41,955 bases of DNA from an uncultured Actinomycetes bacterium (GCA_903900235.1 CAIUMH010000112.1:1-41955), one strand, 5' to 3'; shown: positions 1-7,823, counted from the stretch's first letter. Numbers and translations are program-made. The notes: generated from the sequence alone by a model not told the origin.

Positions 1-292
1 CGCAACAGTGTCGACCGGCACTGACTCGTGGAGGCAGTTCGCTGCATGCTGTCGCCCTCGGATTCTCGTCAACGCAACGGCAATCAGCTCTTTCTTGGCC
101 CCCGAGCGCTTCAGATGTCGTTGACATGTCATCGCATTCGCCACGCGCACTGCCGAGCGCTCTGCGCGCCGATCTCGATGCCATGGTCTGACCGGCCGGG
201 GCCGCCGCCTCACCGAGGAAAGCGTCGATCGGTGAGACCGCTAGACGGCCGGGTTTCCGGTGAGTACCGACGCCCACGCCCGACCCATGGGC
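1..292. other. left-edge stretch without a supportable gene
   Basis: No reading frame here has a recognisable domain. The open frames on both strands are arginine-rich and look like chance frames of GC-rich DNA. One minus-strand frame, read from about position 150 to 1, is open and faintly resembles the C-terminal tail of an IS110-type transposase, but the match is too weak to annotate. The stretch lies downstream of the TetR gene, so it may hold that gene's 3' untranslated region. Confidence 0.4.
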
Positions 293-931
293 CTATGTCC
301 CGCTTGCTGTGTCGACCACGGCGTCGAGAGCCAGGTTGGCTGCCTCGGGTTCTGGAATGCCAAGCGCCTGGAGGAGCCGTTGAAGGATGCTGCAGCGATA
401 CGCCATCGCGTCTTCGCCGTCCGCAATCCTGCGAGCGGCGAGGAGGAGGGACCCTAGGACGACGTCGAGAGTCCCGTCGTCAGGTGGGCTGCTGAATCGA
501 CCGCTCGTGAATCCGTCCGTGAGGTCTTGGCGCAGATGGGCGAGGGGCCCCTCGTCGAGCAGTCCATGCTGCACGCCGTCGACTCGCAGCACCACCCGGA
601 TCATCTGGGGCTCTGTCAGCGCCACATTGAGTGCGCTGGCAGAGATCCGGGCAAACCGGACGGCGGGATCGATGTCGATCACCTGGTCGGCCATACGAAC
701 GGCAAATCGCGTCACGGTGTGCGAGACCAGTGCCTCCAAAAGCTCCTCGCGATCAGCAAAATAATTGTAGAAGGTGCCGTGCGACACCCCCGCCTCGGCG
801 GTGAGGTCGGCGATGCTGAACCCGTCACCTTGGTCGGCGAGCACCACCATCGCCGCATCGAGCAGCAGATGACGGGTGCGCTCTCTCTTCTTGTGGCCAC
901 GCGAGGGGGGAGCGGGCAGCGTCCTCATCAT
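293..931 (-). CDS. TetR/AcrR family transcriptional repressor
   Basis: Predicted 212-residue DNA-binding repressor. The N-terminal tetR helix-turn-helix lies at about residues 39-58 (FSIADLTAEAGVSHGTFYNY), the classic signature in which the recognition helix ends at GTFYNYF. The rest is an all-helical ligand-binding and dimerisation domain with no family-specific residues I can name. The start is the first of two adjacent ATG codons. It sits 7 bases after a TAGATT -10 hexamer, so the transcript is probably leaderless. The gene is divergent from the VOC-SDR-monooxygenase operon, and a 16-bp palindrome lies between them. By analogy with local TetR repressors it most likely represses both itself and the operon, and is released by an aromatic or lipophilic substrate or intermediate. 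The ligand is unknown. Confidence 0.9.
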   Translation of the reverse strand: MMRTLPAPPSRGHKKRERTRHLLLDAAMVVLADQGDGFSIADLTAEAGVSHGTFYNYFADREELLEALVSHTVTRFAVRMADQVIDIDPAVRFARISASALNVALTEPQMIRVVLRVDGVQHGLLDEGPLAHLRQDLTDGFTSGRFSSPPDDGTLDVVLGSLLLAARRIADGEDAMAYRCSILQRLLQALGIPEPEAANLALDAVVDTASGT

Positions 932-937
932 CGCCCC

Positions 938-966
938 AATCTAATAAAAGTTGACGATTTCGTCAA
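938..966 (-). promoter_or_regulatory. leaderless promoter of the TetR gene
   Basis: On the minus strand, TTGACG (complement of 961-966) and TAGATT (complement of 938-943) are separated by exactly 17 bp. The -10 ends 6 bases before the ATG at 931-929, so transcription should begin at or next to the start codon. Confidence 0.7.
951..966. promoter_or_regulatory. palindromic operator between TetR gene and catabolic operon
   Basis: TTGACGA-TT-TCGTCAA is a perfect inverted repeat with 7-bp arms and a 2-bp centre. Each arm supplies the -35 element of one of the two divergent promoters. A protein bound here would block RNA polymerase in both directions, the expected layout for an autoregulated TetR repressor. 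Binding by the adjacent TetR protein is inferred from position. Confidence 0.7.
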
Positions 967-979
967 TATTGACTAAATT
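951..979 (+). promoter_or_regulatory. leaderless promoter of the VOC-SDR-monooxygenase operon
   Basis: TTGACG (951-956) and TAAATT (974-979) are spaced by 17 bp. The -10 ends 7 bases before the ATG at 987, and no Shine-Dalgarno sequence intervenes. The -35 lies inside the palindrome at 951-966. Confidence 0.7.
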
Positions 980-986
980 GTAAGAC

Positions 987-1544
987 ATGACGAACTCGAC
1001 ACCTCGCCTCAAGCTCAGCCACGTCACCTTGGCGGTGCGCGACATCGATCGGATGGTCACCTTCTACACCGAGGTGCTGGGATTCGAGGTCTCGGACAGG
1101 GGCGAGCCCCTGCCGGGGGAGGGAGAGATGGTCTTCATCACTCAAGATCCCTCTGAGCATCACCAGATCGTGCTTGTTGAGTCTCCTGAGCCGCCGCCGC
1201 GAGCGTTCATGCTGGCCGATCACCTCGCCTTCCGGACCGGCACGCTCGATGACCTGCGGGCAATCGGCCTGCGGCTTGCCGAGGCCGGGATCGATTCGGT
1301 GATCCCAATCTCGCACGGCAACGCGTGGTCGCTCTATTTCACCGACCCTGAGGGCAACGGTGTCGAGTGCTTCGTCGACTCGCCGTTCCACGTCGCTCAG
1401 CCCTATGGAGATGGTCTCGACCTGTCGACTAGTGACGACGAGATCGAGGCGACTACCCGAGGCAAGGTTGAGTCCCTTCCTGGGACTCAGGCCTTCGACG
1501 CTTGGCGTGCCGACATGACGCAGCGCCTCGGCGCCTCGGGCTGA
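987..1544 (+). CDS. VOC superfamily protein, extradiol-dioxygenase-like
   Basis: A 185-residue vicinal-oxygen-chelate protein with two beta-alpha-beta-beta-beta modules. Candidate metal ligands are His12 (SHVTL), His79 (ADHLAF) and Glu127 (GNGVECFVD), the usual His-His-Glu facial triad. His59 (EHHQIVL) is a further candidate. The order of motifs resembles single-domain extradiol ring-cleavage dioxygenases and related lyases more than glyoxalase I. A tail of about 50 residues after the second module has no recognisable motif. It is the first gene of the operon, 13 bp before the SDR gene, and is read from a leaderless promoter. Together with an aromatic-ring hydroxylase downstream, a role in cleaving a catechol-like intermediate is reasonable. 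The substrate cannot be read from sequence, and isomerase or lyase activity remains possible. Confidence 0.82.
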   Translation: MTNSTPRLKLSHVTLAVRDIDRMVTFYTEVLGFEVSDRGEPLPGEGEMVFITQDPSEHHQIVLVESPEPPPRAFMLADHLAFRTGTLDDLRAIGLRLAEAGIDSVIPISHGNAWSLYFTDPEGNGVECFVDSPFHVAQPYGDGLDLSTSDDEIEATTRGKVESLPGTQAFDAWRADMTQRLGASG

Positions 1545-1557
1545 GCGGAGCAAACCG

Positions 1558-2337
1558 ATGGATCTCGGAATCGCTGGACGTCACGCCATCGTCTGCGCAT
1601 CGAGCCGGGGGCTCGGTTTCGCGTGCGCCGATGCGCTGGCACGCGAAGGGGTGCACGTTACGATCAATAGCCGCCATGCCGAGGAACTCGCAGTCGTGGC
1701 CGACCGGCTGGCATCGCGTCACGACGTCACGGTGACCTTGGTCGTCGGTGACATCTCTGAGGTCACGACGCGAGAGCTCCTGCTGGAGGCTTGCCCGAAG
1801 CCCGACATCCTCGTCAACAACAACGGTGGGCCGTCGCCGGGGAGCTTCGCCACATGGGACCGTGACGACTGGATCTCGGCGCTCGACGCCAACATGCTCG
1901 CGCCCCTCGCGCTCATTCGTGGTGTTCTTGACGGCATGGTCGAGCGGGGCTTCGGCCGCATCGTCAACATCACCTCGGCGATGGTGAAGACGCCACTGTC
2001 GCCGATGGGTCTGTCGACCGGAGCGCGAGCCGGTCTCACGTCCGTCGCCAAGGCGCTCTCCAAAGACGTCGCCAAGGCCAATGTCACGATCAACAACCTG
2101 CTTCCCGAACGCATCGACACGGAGCGCCAACGCCAGATGGCCGAACTGCATTCGTCGCTTGCCAACATCAGCCTCGAGGAGGCGTACGGCCACATGGCTC
2201 AGACGATTGCTGCGGGACGGCTTGGCCGACCCGAAGAGGTTGGCGACGCCTGTGCCTTCCTCTGCAGCGCACAGGCAGGATTCATCAGCGGGCAGAACCT
2301 CCAACTCGACGGAGGCAGCTATGGAGGAGTGTTCTGA
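1558..2337 (+). CDS. short-chain dehydrogenase/reductase family protein with atypical active site
   Basis: A 259-residue Rossmann-fold SDR. The nucleotide-binding turn is CASSRGLG (residues 13-20), followed by VNNNGG (86-91) in place of the usual NNAG. The conserved Ser140 (NITSAM) is present. At the classical Tyr position, 13 residues further on, the protein has Ser153, and the Lys position carries Arg157 (STGAR). The catalytic YxxxK is therefore replaced by SxxxR. The C-terminal cofactor and substrate segment (LQLDGGSYGG) is normal. An SDR subgroup with this change exists, often labelled FabG-like, but its chemistry is not settled. It lies between a dioxygenase-like gene and an aromatic hydroxylase gene, and its stop is followed after one base by the next start. 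It may act as a dehydrogenase with altered catalysis or as a non-redox enzyme. Confidence 0.88.
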   Translation: MDLGIAGRHAIVCASSRGLGFACADALAREGVHVTINSRHAEELAVVADRLASRHDVTVTLVVGDISEVTTRELLLEACPKPDILVNNNGGPSPGSFATWDRDDWISALDANMLAPLALIRGVLDGMVERGFGRIVNITSAMVKTPLSPMGLSTGARAGLTSVAKALSKDVAKANVTINNLLPERIDTERQRQMAELHSSLANISLEEAYGHMAQTIAAGRLGRPEEVGDACAFLCSAQAGFISGQNLQLDGGSYGGVF

Positions 2338-2338
2338 C

Positions 2339-4015
2339 ATGACCGACGACGTCGCCATCGACATTGAGGTTCCCTTCCTCGTGGTGGGAGCTGGCCCGAC
2401 GGGCTTGACGCTTGCCAAACTTCTCGCCAACGCCGACCGGGGCTGTCTCGTGGTCGAGCGCTCCGGCGGGCCACAGCCCAACCCGTCGGCACATGTCGTC
2501 AACGCACGCACGCTCGAGATCTTCCGTCAGGCTGGTTTTGATATGAATGCGATTCACGCCATCGCCCAAGACCCGCTCGACTCAGGTCACGTCAACTTCG
2601 TGACCCGCCTCAACGGCGAACTCATCGGCCGCCTGCCCTTCGAGCGCCAGGGCGACGAGTGCCTGGCGGTGACACCCACTCCGCTGCGCAATATCAGTCA
2701 GCATCGCCTCGAACCTCTGATGGCGGGCGAGATCACGAACGCGGCCAACGTGGAGCTCCGCTACGCCACCGAATGGGTGTCGGCAACCCAGGACGACCTC
2801 GGTGTCACCTCCGTGCTGCGAGACGTCACCACGGGCGCGGAGATCACGGTACGCAGTTCCTATCTGCTCGGTGCTGATGGAGCGGGGAGCGCGGTGCGCA
2901 AGTCGCTCGGCATCAACATGACCGGCCCGGTCAGCATTCAGGACTTCGTCGCCGTCCACTTCCTCGCCAACCTCCGTCCCTTCATCGCCGATCGGCTAGG
3001 CGTCCTCCACTTCGTCATGGATCCCGAGGTGGGAGGAACCTTGATTGCCCACGACCTCGATCGGGAATGGGTCTTCATGTATCCCTATGACGCGGCGAGC
3101 GAGGAAATCGATGACCAAGAGCGTGAGCGTGTCGTTGAGATCCTGCATGGCGCGATTGGGACCGACGAGGTCGAGGTGGACGTGGTGCGCGTTGGCACCT
3201 GGCACATGACGGCGCAGGTCGCTGAGCGATTTGGTCAGGGTCGGGTGCTCCTTGCGGGCGACGCGGCCCATCGCTTTCCGCCGACTGGTGGCATGGGCCT
3301 CAATACGGGCGTGGCGGACGCGCACAACCTGGTCTGGAAGCTCGTCGCGGTCGAGGAAGGCTGGGCTGCTCCGAGATTGCTTGACTCCTACGAGGTGGAG
3401 CGCAAGCCAATCGCCGAGACCAATTGCCACCAGAGCGTCACCAACGCGTTCAAGATGATCCTCCTCGCCGAAGCCCTCGGCCTCCACCCCGGTTCGAGTT
3501 CGTCAGACCTTGCGGCGGTGCTTGCTGATCCAGATCGGGCTGAGCAGATCAGGGCGGGGGTCGAGGATCAGGCGACGCACTTTGACATGCTTGGACTGCA
3601 GCTGGGTTTCATTTACGGCGAAGGTGCGCTGGTGCGAGATGGGGACCTGCCGGCACCGATCGACGACCCGGGGCTGTTCGAGCCCTCGGGTGAGGTCGGT
3701 AGTCGGCTCCCTCATGGATGGCTCGACGATGGCCGCTCGACACTCGATCTCATCGGCAGTGATGCCATGACCCTCCTGACGTTCGGAGATCATGAGTACT
3801 GGGGTGCCTCAATCACAGGGTCGCAGGTGCCGGTACGTCAGTTGCGAATTGGCAGAGATGTCGTGGTCCCCGATGAGTGGTGCATCAACTTCGGTCCGGC
3901 GGCCGATGGGGCCATGCTGGTCCGTCCTGACCAGCACATCGCCTGGATCTCCGATGAGGCGTCCCGGCGGTCAACCGATGAACTGTCGACGGCGCTCGCC
4001 ACCATCCTGAGCTGA
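2339..4015 (+). CDS. FAD-dependent aromatic-ring monooxygenase (MhpA/PheA type)
   Basis: A 558-residue class A flavoprotein hydroxylase that should use NAD(P)H and O2 to hydroxylate a phenolic ring. FAD motifs occur in order: GAGPTG (residues 17-22) for the dinucleotide fold, GADGAGS (178-184) for the DG motif that contacts FAD and NAD(P)H, and LLAGDAAHRFPPTGGMGLNTG (in part, about 304-324) for the second FAD-binding GD motif. The segment after about residue 430 corresponds to the thioredoxin-like C-terminal domain of phenol-hydroxylase relatives. The chosen ATG follows GGAGGAG (2323-2329) at 9 bases. An in-frame ATG at 2321 would add six residues. The gene starts one base after the SDR stop, so translation is coupled. 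The nearest named activities are 3-(3-hydroxyphenyl)propionate or resorcinol-type hydroxylases, but the substrate is not determined. Confidence 0.9.
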   Translation: MTDDVAIDIEVPFLVVGAGPTGLTLAKLLANADRGCLVVERSGGPQPNPSAHVVNARTLEIFRQAGFDMNAIHAIAQDPLDSGHVNFVTRLNGELIGRLPFERQGDECLAVTPTPLRNISQHRLEPLMAGEITNAANVELRYATEWVSATQDDLGVTSVLRDVTTGAEITVRSSYLLGADGAGSAVRKSLGINMTGPVSIQDFVAVHFLANLRPFIADRLGVLHFVMDPEVGGTLIAHDLDREWVFMYPYDAASEEIDDQERERVVEILHGAIGTDEVEVDVVRVGTWHMTAQVAERFGQGRVLLAGDAAHRFPPTGGMGLNTGVADAHNLVWKLVAVEEGWAAPRLLDSYEVERKPIAETNCHQSVTNAFKMILLAEALGLHPGSSSSDLAAVLADPDRAEQIRAGVEDQATHFDMLGLQLGFIYGEGALVRDGDLPAPIDDPGLFEPSGEVGSRLPHGWLDDGRSTLDLIGSDAMTLLTFGDHEYWGASITGSQVPVRQLRIGRDVVVPDEWCINFGPAADGAMLVRPDQHIAWISDEASRRSTDELSTALATILS

Positions 4016-4220
4016 GGCCGGTCACCTCGGTAGGCGGTCCTTGGTTGAGGATTCGTCTTCGAGGGCGTGCAAGTGAGTCTGGATCGTGTCATCGCTTGCC
4101 AGGGTGGTGCAGGAATTGCTGCATCGCTCCGAAGGATCTCACCTCACGCGATTTCGCCGTCGTGTCAGGCCGCAGGAATTCCCAGTCACCAGCAGAACGA
4201 CACTGAGATTTCGGTGCTCG

Positions 4221-5636
4221 TCAGTCCGATGGCCTCGTCGGCGGCTCGGCCACCGCCAACACTGCCGGCCAGTATCGGTGGTGACCAACCCCGTCGCGAC
4301 TCTTGCCATGACGCATCCGGTGCGGTGCTGCTGGAGGGCCGTCCATGCCATCGAGGGCTTGGAGGTGGTGGCCCATGGGGCGATGAGACACCAAGAGTTC
4401 CACCCCCAACGTGATCAGGGCCAAGATCCCAAAGGCTGCGGGCACCGAAAATACGTCGGCCAAGAAACCGACGAACTCCTGACTGAGGGCCACCACCACC
4501 AGGGGGGTCACCTCGAGGATGGCGTAGGTCGCCGCTCGGCGCGGAAGGGGGGTGACCAGCTGCATTCCTGAGATGAGCACGGTCGAGTTCATCAGAATCG
4601 CGAAGCCCACTGGAATGATGGCTACCGCCATGAGCACGCTGGCCAACGCCGAACGCGTCCCGAAGAAGGACTCCGCCATGGCGATCAGTCCGAGCAGCAA
4701 TCCTGCCGAGACGGAGCAGAACATGCGCACCCGACTCCACCCCACCCTTCGATGGAGGTACTTGACACAGATGGCGACGAGCAGGCCGCCCACCACGGTT
4801 CCGGCCTCCAAGATGGACAGAATCTCTGGCCGCGAACCGATACCGCTGGCGATCGTCGGCAACAAGACGACGTAGCCGGACAGGAAGAATGCCAAGATCA
4901 CCAACCGCAAGGCCGCCCAGCTACCCGGCTCACTGCGCAGATAGTGCCATCCCTCCCGAAGGGTTCCCACCTCGTCGGTCACGACGGTCAGTTCTGGCGT
5001 GGTGCGTCCAAACATCCAGTACAGGACAATCATGGGCACTAAGCCCACGGCATTGATCACGAAGACCCAGCCTGGTCCGAGGAGTCCGTAAATCACTCCG
5101 GAAAGCAGGATGCCTCCAATGGTCCCAATCACGATGGACTGCGTTCGTGAGCCGTTGTACTCAAGCCAGTAATCCGGGGGAACCATCTCGAGCCGGATCA
5201 GCGGAGGGTTGGGCGAGTTGAGACCTTCGCTGATCCCAAGCACGGTTACCCATGGCAGCAGGACTGGTACCGAAAGATGGTGAGCGAATGCAGCTCCGGC
5301 CACCACGAGGGCGCTCACCATTTCAGCGCCATGCAGAATGCAACAGGCTCGCACCGCTCCCCAGCGGGCCGACAAGGCATTGGCGGCACCCGCCAACAGC
5401 ACCTGGGGAACGTTGTAGGCGACAATGATCAACCCGACGAAGATTGCCGAGTGGGTCTCTCGAAAAATGAGGAACGCCGCAATCAGCAGTGCCGTCTGCT
5501 CCCCTCCGAAGCAGAAGACATTGCTCACGAGCAGCCACTTCCGATATGAGGCATAGCGATCAGGCCCGGGGGTGGAGCGAGGTTGCCCGAGGTTCGACTG
5601 AGGCTCAGACGTACTCTCGTCAGGCTCGCTGATCAC
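4221..5636 (-). CDS. major facilitator superfamily transporter (EntS-like)
   Basis: A 471-residue polytopic membrane protein with about 12 hydrophobic segments, first at about residues 33-55 (KWLLVSNVFCFGG...). The cytoplasmic loop between the second and third helices carries LSARWGAVRA, the position of the MFS loop motif. The overall pattern resembles the EntS/MFS_3 group of drug or siderophore exporters. The hydrophilic N-terminus (30 residues) and the C-terminal tail of about 45 residues rich in His, Pro and Arg show no motif. The start is GTG at 5636-5634, placed 6 bases after a TAACCT hexamer (complement of 5643-5648), which suggests a leaderless message. The gene stands alone and is convergent with the monooxygenase operon, about 205 bp from its end. 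Cargo is unknown, and a link to the catabolic operon is only positional. Confidence 0.85.
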   Translation of the reverse strand: MISEPDESTSEPQSNLGQPRSTPGPDRYASYRKWLLVSNVFCFGGEQTALLIAAFLIFRETHSAIFVGLIIVAYNVPQVLLAGAANALSARWGAVRACCILHGAEMVSALVVAGAAFAHHLSVPVLLPWVTVLGISEGLNSPNPPLIRLEMVPPDYWLEYNGSRTQSIVIGTIGGILLSGVIYGLLGPGWVFVINAVGLVPMIVLYWMFGRTTPELTVVTDEVGTLREGWHYLRSEPGSWAALRLVILAFFLSGYVVLLPTIASGIGSRPEILSILEAGTVVGGLLVAICVKYLHRRVGWSRVRMFCSVSAGLLLGLIAMAESFFGTRSALASVLMAVAIIPVGFAILMNSTVLISGMQLVTPLPRRAATYAILEVTPLVVVALSQEFVGFLADVFSVPAAFGILALITLGVELLVSHRPMGHHLQALDGMDGPPAAPHRMRHGKSRDGVGHHRYWPAVLAVAEPPTRPSD

Positions 5637-5642
5637 ACGGAG

Positions 5643-5648
5643 AGGTTA
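5643..5648 (-). promoter_or_regulatory. -10 element of the MFS gene
   Basis: TAACCT on the minus strand ends 6 bases before the GTG start at 5636. A poor -35 candidate, TTGATC, is the complement of 5664-5669 (15-bp spacer). This supports the GTG start and a leaderless transcript. Confidence 0.4.
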
Positions 5649-5767
5649 CCGAGCCAAAGGATGGATCAAGGCTTCGCCGCTCTGGATTGACCGTTATCGC
5701 CATGCCGGGACGAGGCCCGTCGTGATGGAGTTCATCGAGTTCATGGCTTCTCGAGAGAGCCGCAGCG

Positions 5768-6047
5768 TTGATCTGCAACGGCAGTGTGGCCATCACAGGA
5801 CGTGAACTCGAAGAGCGAGATCTGATCAACCAGGCCGTCGACTCGGTCCGTACTGACCTGACCTCGTTCGCCCTCAGCAGCTTGCGTGACGCCTCGCGTC
5901 GCGTCCTCGCAGATCGCAGTGAATTCGTCCTACGTGATGATCACACTGCGGGCTGGGATCCGGATCAACGAGACTCCAGCCCGAGGCCTTCTGGCACCTC
6001 TGTCGCTGGCGCTCGCACACTCGTCACTTCCGGCGGTCGAAAAGTGA
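5768..6047 (+). pseudogene. remnant of a DUF1778/TacA-type ribbon-helix-helix antitoxin, frameshifted
   Basis: Residues 18-54 of the open frame (EERDLINQAVDSVRTDL, then TSF...LSSLRDASRRVLADRSEFVL) match the central and C-terminal signature of DUF1778 antitoxins, the partners of GNAT acetyltransferase toxins. After Trp63 the frame breaks. Ignoring one C at 5960/5961 restores W-D-R-I-N-E-T-P-A-R, which is how this family continues, and then a stop at 6045-6047. The N-terminal DNA-binding strand is short: the frame opens with TTG at 5768, or GTG at 5786. No GNAT toxin gene follows. Instead there is non-coding sequence and then a convergent gene. I read this as a decayed toxin-antitoxin locus that lost its toxin. 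A sequencing error at the C run cannot be excluded. Confidence 0.6.
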
Positions 6048-6177
6048 ACAGTCTGCTGACATTGCCTCTGCTCTGATTTCGCCGCATGGGCGACGCTCGG
6101 CAGCGTCTCATGGTTCTCGACCCCAGAGGCGGCAGCTGACCGCCTTGAGGTCCAGAACCCCTGACGGTCCGGCTCAC

Positions 6178-6675
6178 CTAGGACATCAGGATGTCGTCGA
6201 GCCGCTGGACCCTCGTGTCGTCGATACCGAGGAAGGCGATCAGGTCGTTCCTGAGACCGTCTCCGTCGACCCGGCCGGCGGCGACCATCGACGCGAGGTC
6301 GACCCAGTCCTTGTCTCGACTGAAGAAGGCCTTGAAGGTGGCAAGCGACTGGCAGCCAAGGAACCCAACGTCGAGGTCTCCGAAGGGGTGGAGCTCGACC
6401 TGACGTTCGACGAGCTTGTGATACTCGGCGTTCGAGAGGAAGAGGTCCACTGCGATCCGACCCCACCAGAGGCGGTCTAGGCCGTCCCGTTCGAGTCGCG
6501 ATCGGTTCGTCACGTCGTGAGAGATGCCACGGGGCAGAGCACCGAGCGCCACGGAAGCGTCTTTTGCGCCAATGAAGATGTTGACATCGATGTCGATGGA
6601 CTTCCTGCCTTGGGACGACCGTTCGGTGCCCGGGTGAAGGGGATGAGTGAACGCGGGCCACTTGGTTGGATGCAT
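6178..6675 (-). pseudogene. nucleotidyltransferase-fold (AbiEii-like) protein, probably 5'-degraded
   Basis: The convincing part begins at SIDIDVNIFIGAKD and continues with RIAVDLFLSN, LGCQSLATFKAFFSRDKDWVDL and RVQRLDDIL. This resembles small actinobacterial nucleotidyltransferase-like proteins related to AbiEii-type toxins: a DxD metal-binding strand, a second acidic strand (VDLF), and the conserved FKAxFxRxKDWxDL helix. The glycine-rich G-G/S turn that should precede the DxD strand is missing. The sequence upstream (MHPTKWPAFTHPLHPG) is low-complexity and unlike the family. The open frame extends further upstream but then overlaps the start of the DUF2237 gene antisense, so the ATG at 6675 is used here as a working start. 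It is more likely a decayed gene than an active enzyme. No antitoxin partner is adjacent. Confidence 0.45.
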
Positions 6676-6910
6676 GGGCACTACGGCCGCCAAGGAGAAC
6701 CCCGCTTGCCTGGGCCACGGACGATCTGAATGAGCAGGGGGCGGGCGTGGAGTGGTCAGAATTTCTGGCCAGAGCTCACCGTGCTCACGACCCCCGAGGT
6801 GGTGGCGGTCGTCCTTCGGTCCGGCTGACTCTGCCTCCGAACGCCGGGAATGACTTGGGTGCTGGCGGGAGTCGCCTGCCAGTGCTCGGCCAGTCGGCGA
6901 TACTGTGCCC

Positions 6911-7297
6911 ATGGTTGACCGAAACGTCCTTGGTGGCTCATTGGAGCCGTGCGGCACCGACCCTGTCACGGGCTTCTATCGAGACGGGTGTTGCACGACG
7001 GGACCCGAGGACCTCGGGAGCCACACCATCTGTGCCGTGGTCACCGCCGAGTTCCTCGAGCACCAAAGATCCATCGGTAACGATCTGGGCACTCCGGCGC
7101 CTCACTACGGGTTCCCGGGACTGGTTCCCGGTGACCGTTGGTGTGTCACCGCTGCCAACTGGCTCCGTTCGCATTACGACGGGATGGCGGCATTCGTGGT
7201 CCTTGCCTCAACGCACGAGAGAGCACTCGAGATCGTGCCTCTCGAGATCCTTCGTGAGCATGCCGTGGACGTACCTCTCGGACCAGGCGATCTCTAG
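6911..7297 (+). CDS. DUF2237 family protein
   Basis: A 128-residue protein with the full DUF2237 (COG3651) signature: NVLGGSLEPCGTDPVTGFYR near the N-terminus, then DGCCTTGPEDLGSHTICAVV, LVPGDRWCVTAANW and a closing LASTHERALEIVPLEILREHA. Six cysteines lie in or near these conserved blocks (including the CC pair and RWCV), which suggests metal or redox chemistry, but no function is established for the family. The start was set at the ATG at 6911. A GTG at 6905 would add two residues. A TACTGT hexamer at 6901-6906 lies just upstream. The gene appears intact and monocistronic, in the middle of otherwise decayed DNA. Confidence 0.88.
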   Translation: MVDRNVLGGSLEPCGTDPVTGFYRDGCCTTGPEDLGSHTICAVVTAEFLEHQRSIGNDLGTPAPHYGFPGLVPGDRWCVTAANWLRSHYDGMAAFVVLASTHERALEIVPLEILREHAVDVPLGPGDL

Positions 7298-7424
7298 GGC
7301 TGATCTGGATCGTGCCCCCGAATGCCGGCTCAGCTCAGACCAAGAGCAGCCGAGATTGCCCACCTCCTGATCGGCTGGCGATCGTTCGTAAGATCAACAT
7401 GGCCGACGCTCATGGAGACGACAT

Positions 7425-7823
7425 GTGAGACCGATCTTCCATCTCTCAATCCCCGTTCGGGATCTCGACGAGGCAATTGACTTCTATGGACGTCAATTGG
7501 GTGCCGAGATCGGCCGTAAGACAACTGATTTTGCAGATGCTTTGGTATTCGGTGCACAGGTGACGTTGCAACACGACCCAGGGAGTGTGCCGTCCTCGAT
7601 GCCCCGAACGCGCCACTTCGGGGCCACCATCGGCTGGGACGAATGGGCCGTGTTCGCAGCCCGCTTTGCAGGCAGCTCTTTGATCGTGGAGCCTCCGACG
7701 ATCTCGTACGAGGGAGAGCCGATCGAGCAGGGCAAGCTGATGATCTTCGATCCGAGTGGCAACCTGATCGAGATCAAGGCATACCGAGAACCGGAAAAGG
7801 TTCTCGGCTCCCTGGCTGACTGA
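7425..7823 (+). CDS. small VOC/glyoxalase-fold protein
   Basis: A 132-residue single-unit vicinal-oxygen-chelate protein. The N-terminal strand FHLSIPVRDLDEAIDFYGRQLG (in part) and the C-terminal FDPSGNLIEIKAY are the two ends of a glyoxalase-like module pair. Candidate ligands are His6, His50 or His64, and Glu116. Such proteins are annotated as glyoxalase or bleomycin-resistance family, and the substrate cannot be inferred. The start is GTG at 7425 with GGAG 7 bases upstream (7414-7417). A TAAGAT hexamer at 7389-7394 could be the -10. The gene stands alone, about 130 bp after the DUF2237 gene and 41 bp before the dispersed repeat at 7864. Confidence 0.82.
   Translation: MRPIFHLSIPVRDLDEAIDFYGRQLGAEIGRKTTDFADALVFGAQVTLQHDPGSVPSSMPRTRHFGATIGWDEWAVFAARFAGSSLIVEPPTISYEGEPIEQGKLMIFDPSGNLIEIKAYREPEKVLGSLAD

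Noticed and set aside
1-150. Minus-strand open frame with a faint IS110-transposase-like C-terminus
   Set aside because: Only a short Arg/Lys-rich similarity and no catalytic motif. GC-rich DNA gives such frames often.
4016-4220. Possible genes in the gap between the monooxygenase and the MFS gene
   Set aside because: Open frames there are shadows of the MFS gene or lack any conserved motif. No strong hairpin was seen either.
6905-6969. N-terminal part of the long minus-strand frame starting at 6969
   Set aside because: It is antisense to the well-supported start of the DUF2237 gene and has no similarity to the nucleotidyltransferase family.
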